Origin: Bordetella petrii
Lineage (GTDB): Bacteria; Pseudomonadota; Gammaproteobacteria; Burkholderiales; Burkholderiaceae_B
NCBI GenBank assembly: GCA_017745595.1
Contig: WMBV01000004.1
Coordinates: 1 to 64,000, forward strand
Length of the DNA: 64,000 bases
Direction of reading: 5' to 3'
The notes under the pieces were generated by a model. That model saw only the letters and a list, made by a program, of their open reading frames with translations, made no database searches and was not told the origin of the DNA. The position numbers and the translations under genes were made by a program. This document shows positions 59,300 through 64,000 of the stretch, in pieces (within the stretch, counting starts at the first letter, position 1; each line of letters begins with the position of its first letter).

Positions 59300-60841
59300 G
59301 TGAGCAACGCCAATCTGTACACCATCCTGGCGGGCGGCTTTCCCGCCGACCGCAGCAAGATCGCCCTCGAGACGCCCGACCTGCTCTACACCTGGAACGA
59401 CATCGACCGCGCCAGCGCCTGCCTGGCCAACCTGCTGGCGTCGCTGGGCCTGCCCGAGGGCGCGCGCGTGGCGGTGCAGGTGGAAAAATCGCCCGAGGCG
59501 CTGCTGCTGTACCTGGCCACGCTGCGCGCGGGCTTCGTGTACCTGCCCCTGAACACCGCCTACCGCGAGAGCGAAGTCGCGTATTTCCTGGGCGACGCCG
59601 AGCCCTCGGTCGTGGTGTGCGCCAGCAAGAACCAGGACTGGATGCGCCGGGTGGCCGGGCAGGCCGGCACCCGCCATGTGTACACGCTGGACGAAGACCG
59701 CGGCGGCACGCTGCTGGAGGCCGCCGCCGGCATGAGCCAATCGTTCGACACCGTGGCGCGCGGCGCCGACGACCTGGCCGCCATCTTGTATACCTCGGGC
59801 ACCACCGGCCGCAGCAAGGGCGCTATGCTGACGCACGGCAACCTGGCGTCGAACGCCCAGGTGCTGCACCGCTATTGGGGCTGGCGCGCCGACGACGTGC
59901 TGCTGCACATGCTGCCCATTTTCCATGTGCACGGGCTGTTCGTCGCCTCGCACGGCGCGCTGCTGGCCGGCGCGCGCATGATCTGGCTGCCGAAGCTGGA
60001 CGTCGAGCAGGCCCTGCATTACCTGCCGCGCTGCACGCTGATGATGGGCGTGCCCACCTATTATGTGCGCCTGCTGGCCGACGCGCGCTTCAACCGCAAG
60101 CTGTGCGCGCGCATGCGCCTGTTCATTTCGGGGTCGGCGCCGCTGCTGATGGAAACCTTCAACGAATTCCGCGACCGCACCGGCCATACGATTCTGGAAC
60201 GCTACGGCATGAGCGAGACCATCATGCTGACTTCCAACCCCTACGACCCCGCCGGCGGCGAGCGCCTGGGCGGCACGGTGGGCAAGGCCCTGCCCGGCGT
60301 GCGGGTCAGGGTGGTGGACGATGCCGGCAAGACGCTGGGCGCCGATGCGATCGGCAATGTGCAGGTGCGCGGCCCGAACGTGTTCGCCGGCTATTGGCGC
60401 ATGCCCGAGAAAACCCGCGAAGAATTCACCGCCGACGGCTGGTTCCGCACCGGCGACGTGGGCCGCTGGGGCGGCGATTCGGGCGGGCGTACCGTGCCGG
60501 CCGACTACCTGTCCATCGTCGGCCGCAGCAAGGACCTGATCATTTCGGGCGGGTACAACGTGTATCCCAAGGAAATCGAGTTGATCATCGATGAAATGCC
60601 GGGCGTGTCGGAGTCCGCGGTGATCGGCGTGCCGCACCCCGACTTCGGCGAGGCCGTGGTGGCGGTGGTGGTGCCGCGCGCCGGCGCGGCGGTGGACACG
60701 GCCGCGCTGCAGGCCGACCTGAAGTCGCGCATCGCCAACTTCAAGGTGCCCAAGCAGATCCACCTGATCGAACAGCTGCCGCGCAACACCATGGGCAAGG
60801 TGCAGAAGAACGTGCTGCGCACCGAGTTCGCGGGCCGCTAG
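59300..60841 (+). CDS. matB: Malonyl-CoA synthetase
   Basis: A 513-aa AMP-forming acyl-CoA synthetase of MatB type. P-loop YTSGTTGRSKGAMLTHGNL near residue 165, HMLPIFHVHGLFVASHGALL near 205, ERYGMSET near 298, the hinge-region YLSIVGRSKDLIISGGYNVY near 405 and the acyl-lysine region PRNTMGKVQKN near 497. It joins malonate and CoA. Its neighbours, a malonyl-CoA decarboxylase and a TRAP importer, support malonate over other acids. Starts with GTG 59300 (ACAAGG just upstream). Confidence 0.92.
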   Translation: MSNANLYTILAGGFPADRSKIALETPDLLYTWNDIDRASACLANLLASLGLPEGARVAVQVEKSPEALLLYLATLRAGFVYLPLNTAYRESEVAYFLGDAEPSVVVCASKNQDWMRRVAGQAGTRHVYTLDEDRGGTLLEAAAGMSQSFDTVARGADDLAAILYTSGTTGRSKGAMLTHGNLASNAQVLHRYWGWRADDVLLHMLPIFHVHGLFVASHGALLAGARMIWLPKLDVEQALHYLPRCTLMMGVPTYYVRLLADARFNRKLCARMRLFISGSAPLLMETFNEFRDRTGHTILERYGMSETIMLTSNPYDPAGGERLGGTVGKALPGVRVRVVDDAGKTLGADAIGNVQVRGPNVFAGYWRMPEKTREEFTADGWFRTGDVGRWGGDSGGRTVPADYLSIVGRSKDLIISGGYNVYPKEIELIIDEMPGVSESAVIGVPHPDFGEAVVAVVVPRAGAAVDTAALQADLKSRIANFKVPKQIHLIEQLPRNTMGKVQKNVLRTEFAGR

Positions 60842-60907
60842 GCGCACGCGTGTTTCGTTGCTGGCCTAACCAGGAGAATCGCACCGACGCATACCTGTTT
60901 TTCCAAC

Positions 60908-60934
60908 GCGCCGGCCCGCTGCCGGCGCCGTTTT
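60908..60934 (+). terminator. Hairpin with TTTT after matB
   Basis: Arms GCGCCGG (60908-60914) and CCGGCGC (60922-60928), loop 7 nt, then CGTTTT. A weak terminator or processing point between matB and the TRAP genes. Confidence 0.5.
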
Positions 60935-60984
60935 CGCCGCTGCAGTTCCTTCACGACAGAATTATCTGAACTACGGAGACAATC

Positions 60985-61980
60985 ATGAAGAATGCAATTC
61001 GCACGGCCGTCCTCGGGGCGGCACTGGTTGCCGCGGGCTCGGCCATGGCGCAAGACATCACGTTGCGCGCCTCGCATCAGTTTCCTGGCGGGCAGGGCGA
61101 TCCGCGCGACGAGATGGTGCAGATCATCGCGCGCGAAGTGGCCAATGCCAATGTCGGCCTGAAAATCCAGGTGTTTCCGGGCTCGTCGCTGTACAAGGCG
61201 ACCGAGCAGTGGGGCGCCCTGACACGCGGCCAGCTCGACATGTCCGCGTTCCCGCTCGACTATGCCTCGGGCCGCGTGCCGCAGTTCTCGGCCACGCTGA
61301 TGCCCGGCCTGGTGCGCAACTTCGACCACGCACTGCGCCTGAACAAGTCGGATTTCATGAAGGAAATCCATGCCCTGACGGAAAAGAACGGCGTGATCGT
61401 CATCGCCGATGCCTGGCTGGCGGGCGGTTTCGCATCGAAGAAGCAGTGCATTACCTCGCCCGACACCATCAAGGGCCAGGTCATCCGCGCCGCCGGCCCG
61501 GCGTTCGAGCAGATGCTGGCCGCCGCGGGGGCCTCGATCGCGTCGATGCCGTCTTCCGAGGTCTACACGGGCATGCAGACGGGCGTGCTGGATGCCGCCA
61601 ATACGTCCAACGACAGCTTCGTTTCGTACCGGCTGTACGAGCAGGCCAAGTGCCTGACGGCGCCCGGCGAAAATGCGCTGTGGTTCATGTACGAGCCGGT
61701 CGTGATGTCCAAGCGAACTTACGACAAGCTCAAGCCCGAGCAGCAACAGGCCATCCTGGCCGCCGCCAAGAAGGCCGAAGACTATTTCACCAACGAAGCG
61801 CGCAAGGGCGAGCAGAAGATGATCGATGCCTTCACCAAGGCGGGCGTGAAGGTCGTCACCATGAGCAAGGCCGACTTCGATGCCTGGATGGAAGTGGCCA
61901 AGCAGTCTTCTTATAAGAATTTCGCCGACAAGGTCAAGGGCGGCGACGAGCTGCTGAAAAAGGCGCTGGCGGTGCAATAA
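60985..61980 (+). CDS. TRAP transporter periplasmic receptor (DctP)
   Basis: A 331-aa DctP-type receptor. Signal peptide cleaved after SAMA, then QDITLRASHQFPGGQGDPRD, FPGSSLYKATEQWGALTRGQ near 72, and the ligand-pocket region VIRAAGPAFEQMLAAAGASI near 168. In this operon the ligand is probably malonate, as for the TRAP system linked to mat genes in Sinorhizobium (from memory). GGAGACAATC precedes the ATG. Confidence 0.93.
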   Translation: MKNAIRTAVLGAALVAAGSAMAQDITLRASHQFPGGQGDPRDEMVQIIAREVANANVGLKIQVFPGSSLYKATEQWGALTRGQLDMSAFPLDYASGRVPQFSATLMPGLVRNFDHALRLNKSDFMKEIHALTEKNGVIVIADAWLAGGFASKKQCITSPDTIKGQVIRAAGPAFEQMLAAAGASIASMPSSEVYTGMQTGVLDAANTSNDSFVSYRLYEQAKCLTAPGENALWFMYEPVVMSKRTYDKLKPEQQQAILAAAKKAEDYFTNEARKGEQKMIDAFTKAGVKVVTMSKADFDAWMEVAKQSSYKNFADKVKGGDELLKKALAVQ

Positions 61981-61987
61981 ACGCCCG

Positions 61988-62015
61988 GGGCGGCGGCGGG
62001 GCCGCCGCCCTTTTC
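61988..62015 (+). terminator. Attenuating terminator between DctP and DctQ genes
   Basis: Perfect all-GC 10-bp stem GGGCGGCGGC (61988-61997) / GCCGCCGCCC (62001-62010) with a 3-nt loop and TTTTC. It probably lets only part of the transcripts continue, so the soluble receptor exceeds the membrane parts. Confidence 0.75.
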
Positions 62016-62031
62016 ACAAAAAGGGGAAGCC

Positions 62032-62526
62032 ATGCTTCGATGTTTTGTAGCCGCGACCGAGCGCCTGTCGCGCGCCGCGGGTGTATTGGCCGGGCTCTTG
62101 CTGCTGGTGGCCATGATCGTGGTCTGCCAGATGATATTCATGCGCTACGTGTTCAGGGCGCCCACCAGCTGGCAGACGGAAGTGGTGGTGTTTTCGGCGA
62201 CCGCGGCGATTTTCATCGGCGCGCCGTATGTGCTGTTGAGGCACGGCCACGTGGGCGTCGAGGTCATCGAATTGCTGCTGCGCGACCACGCCTTGCGGCG
62301 CCTGAAGCTGGCGGCCGCCATCCTGGGGCTGGCGTTCTGCGTGATCATGGCGGTGGCCAGCGGCATGTATTGGTACGCCGCCTGGGACGGCGGCTGGACC
62401 ACGCCCACGATCGACGCCATTTCGCTGTGGATCCCGCTGGCGCCCATGGTGCTGGGATTCATCTTGCTCAGCCTGCAGTACCTGGTTGAGATTCTCAAGA
62501 TCTGCTCGCCAGGAGAATACGCATGA
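62032..62526 (+). CDS. TRAP transporter small permease (DctQ)
   Basis: A 164-aa DctQ subunit with four hydrophobic helices (near residues 16-41, 48-68, 88-112 and 128-152). The family segment ATSWQTEVV is seen here as APTSWQTEVVVFSATAAIFI. AAAGGGGAAGCC lies before ATG. It forms the membrane complex with DctM, and its stop overlaps the DctM start (ATGA). Confidence 0.92.
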   Translation: MLRCFVAATERLSRAAGVLAGLLLLVAMIVVCQMIFMRYVFRAPTSWQTEVVVFSATAAIFIGAPYVLLRHGHVGVEVIELLLRDHALRRLKLAAAILGLAFCVIMAVASGMYWYAAWDGGWTTPTIDAISLWIPLAPMVLGFILLSLQYLVEILKICSPGEYA

Positions 62527-63839
62527 GTCCAATCTGGGCAGCTGTCACCATCATCGGCGCGTTGTTCGTCTTCCTGGGCACCGGCATGCCCATCGCCTTC
62601 GCGCTCGGCCTGGCCGCCGTGGGCGGGCTGTTCCTCGACATGGGGCCTTCGGTGATCGAGGTGCTGGCCGAGACCATGTTCGCGGGCATCGCCAACCTGG
62701 CCTATGTCTCGATTCCCATGTTCGTGCTCATGGGCGCCATCGTGGCCGGCACGCCGGCCGGGGGCGATCTGTACAAGGCACTGGACCGCTGGCTGTACAA
62801 GGTCCCCGGCGGGCTGGTGCTGTCGAACATCGGCGCCTGCGCGATTTTTGCCGGCATGACGGGTTCCAGCCCGGCCACTTGCGCCGCGATCGGCAAAATG
62901 GGCATTCCCGAAATGATGAACCGGGGCTATCCGGCGTCGGTCGCCACCGGCTCCATCGCGGCGGGCGGCACGCTGGGCATCCTGATTCCGCCCTCGGTCA
63001 CCATGATCGTCTACGGGATATCCACCCAGACCTCGATCGGCCGCCTGTTCCTGGCGGGCGTGCTGCCGGGCCTGATGCTCACCGCCATGTTCATGGCCTG
63101 GGCCCTGTTCGATGCGCGCCGCAAGGGGTTCAGCTTCAGCGTGGGCAAGGTGTCGTACTCGCTGCGCGACAAGCTGGCCACCTTGCCGCGCGTACTGCCG
63201 CTGCTGATGATCGTGGTGGGCTTGCTGTTCGTGCTGTATGGCGGCGTCGCCACTCCTTCCGAAGCGGCCGGGGCCGGCGCCATGCTGACCCTGCTGGTGG
63301 TGGCGGTGGTCTACCGGCTGGTGCGCATGAAGACCTATACCGGCATTTTCGGTTCGGCCATGCGCGAAAGCGTGATGATCATGATGATCATGGCCTCGGC
63401 GGAGCTGTTCGCGTTCGCCCTGTCGTCGATGTTCATCACCCAGACGGTGGCGCAATCCATCGCCGCGCTCGAGGTCAACCGCTGGGTGCTGATGGGCATG
63501 ATCAACGTGTTCCTGCTGGTGGCGGGCATGTTCCTGCCGCCGGTGGCGGTGATCGTGATGGCGGCGCCCCTGCTGTATCCGATCATCATCCAGGCGGGCT
63601 TCGACCCCTACTGGTTCGCCGTGGTGCTGACGATCAATATGGAAATCGGTCTGATTACTCCGCCCATCGGCCTGAATCTGTTCGTATTGAATTCCATCGC
63701 GCCGCAGGTACCCACCAAAGACGTGTTGTGGGGGTCGCTGCCCTATGTCCTGGTGATGCTGGCCGGCATCGTGGTGTTGTGCGCGTTCCCCGAGATCGTC
63801 ACCTGGCTGCCCGAGCGGATCATGGGGCCGGCCTCGTAG
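62523..63839 (+). CDS. TRAP transporter large permease (DctM)
   Basis: A 438-aa DctM subunit with about twelve helices. Diagnostic segments are LGTGMPIAFALGLAAVGGLF near residue 17, ANLAYVSIPMFVLMGAIVAG near 58, GASSATCAAIG-like GMTGSSPATCAAIGKMGIPE near 112, AAGGTLGILIPPSVTMIVYG near 146 and GLITPPIGLNLFVLN near 376. It carries the Na+-driven transport path. Last gene of the malonate operon. Confidence 0.94.
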   Translation: MSPIWAAVTIIGALFVFLGTGMPIAFALGLAAVGGLFLDMGPSVIEVLAETMFAGIANLAYVSIPMFVLMGAIVAGTPAGGDLYKALDRWLYKVPGGLVLSNIGACAIFAGMTGSSPATCAAIGKMGIPEMMNRGYPASVATGSIAAGGTLGILIPPSVTMIVYGISTQTSIGRLFLAGVLPGLMLTAMFMAWALFDARRKGFSFSVGKVSYSLRDKLATLPRVLPLLMIVVGLLFVLYGGVATPSEAAGAGAMLTLLVVAVVYRLVRMKTYTGIFGSAMRESVMIMMIMASAELFAFALSSMFITQTVAQSIAALEVNRWVLMGMINVFLLVAGMFLPPVAVIVMAAPLLYPIIIQAGFDPYWFAVVLTINMEIGLITPPIGLNLFVLNSIAPQVPTKDVLWGSLPYVLVMLAGIVVLCAFPEIVTWLPERIMGPAS

Positions 63840-63995
63840 CGCGGGGAGGGCGCGCGCCGTTTCAGGGATTTCCCGCGCCGCAAAGGCCCCGCCGACACGT
63901 TAGACTTAGCGGTTTCACGGCCGGCGGGGCCGGCGGGAGGCCGCCGGCGGCGGCCATGACGACGAACACACCCTACGGTGCAAGGAGCAACCCCT
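63840..63995. other. Intergenic region after the TRAP operon
   Basis: No gene. The main structure is a perfect GC palindrome GCCGGCGG-GAGG-CCGCCGGC (63929-63948) without a T-run. AAGGAG at 63982-63987 is the ribosome site of the next gene. Confidence 0.6.
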
Positions 63996-64000
63996 ATGCT
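63996..64000 (+). CDS. Start of a further gene (cut by window end)
   Basis: An ATG at 63996 with AAGGAG 8 nt upstream marks a likely gene start; only the first codon and two bases are visible, so nothing can be said of the product. Confidence 0.5.

Noticed and set aside
60838-61977. A 379-codon minus-strand frame opposite the DctP gene
   Set aside because: Composition and position are those of an antisense shadow; DctP on the plus strand has a signal peptide and ribosome site.
63929-63948. Terminator after the TRAP operon
   Set aside because: The palindrome is perfect but GC-only and lacks any T-run, so it is listed only as structure within the intergenic region.

Overview
The window looks like a GC-rich chromosomal segment of a beta-proteobacterium of the family Alcaligenaceae, most likely Bordetella. 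The pointers are six Bug-type periplasmic solute-binding proteins without TctA/TctB partners, a histone-tail/HU fusion DNA-binding protein, many small acyl-CoA catabolic operons each with its own LysR, IclR or GntR regulator, and a compact leuS-lptE-holA-proA block. The left edge is the 3' end of a 5S rRNA gene and its terminator. I see no prophage, integrase, insertion sequence, CRISPR array or tRNA.

Layout. (1) 0.8-10.8 kb, all minus strand: SDR, Bug, citryl-CoA-lyase-like protein, two acyl-CoA dehydrogenases, NDP-forming acyl-CoA synthetase, second Bug, IclR regulator and a PaaG-like crotonase. This is a complete-looking but unassigned organic-acid pathway. (2) 10.8-21.8 kb: YchJ, an efflux pump with a divergent LysR, a small membrane protein, proA, holA, lptE, leuS, another MFS pump and the histone-like HU protein. 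(3) 22.2-27.7 kb, plus strand: ClC channel/antiporter, D,D-carboxypeptidase, hemerythrin-like protein and SulP transporter. (4) 27.9-33.7 kb, minus strand: a branched-chain-type ABC importer with a fused LivH-LivM permease and no LivF, rpmG-rpmB, and a Bcr/CflA pump. (5) 33.8-38.9 kb, plus strand: cyclopropane fatty acid synthase and a glycine-betaine/choline-type ABC importer. (6) 39-55.4 kb: accessory catabolic modules (Bug/MaoC/CaiB with LysR; Bug; fused tautomerase; crotonase and thiolase; a split AtuA system with Bug; LysR and gamma-glutamyltransferase; an aminopropyltransferase-like protein; Bug and amidase with LysR). (7) 56.5-63.8 kb, plus strand: a malonate-utilisation operon (GntR regulator, malonyl-CoA decarboxylase, crotonase, malonyl-CoA synthetase, TRAP transporter).

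The most unusual non-coding signal is a family of paired palindromes. Two hairpins of about 31-32 nt, with 10-nt arms of the type GGTGTCTGAC / GTCAGACACC, flank a variable 23-31 nt linker. The pair occurs at six intergenic places (22.0, 27.7, 35.1, 38.9, 43.8 and 46.6 kb). Several arms differ from the consensus with matching changes in the partner arm, so the paired structure seems to be maintained. Four of the six sites lie between convergent genes, and one hairpin supplies the stop codon of the SulP gene. It resembles a REP/BIME system; no cognate REP transposase is in the window.

Other points worth attention are the first acyl-CoA cluster, the split AtuA operon, an amidase with malonamidase-like catalytic spacing beside the malonate operon, the LivHM fusion without LivF, a MaoC-fold protein that lacks the usual Asp/His pair, a G-tract tandem repeat upstream of an MFS gene, and an orphan terminator upstream of the ClC gene. 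Coding starts were chosen by Shine-Dalgarno position and family length. Functions rest on reading motifs by eye, without database searches.
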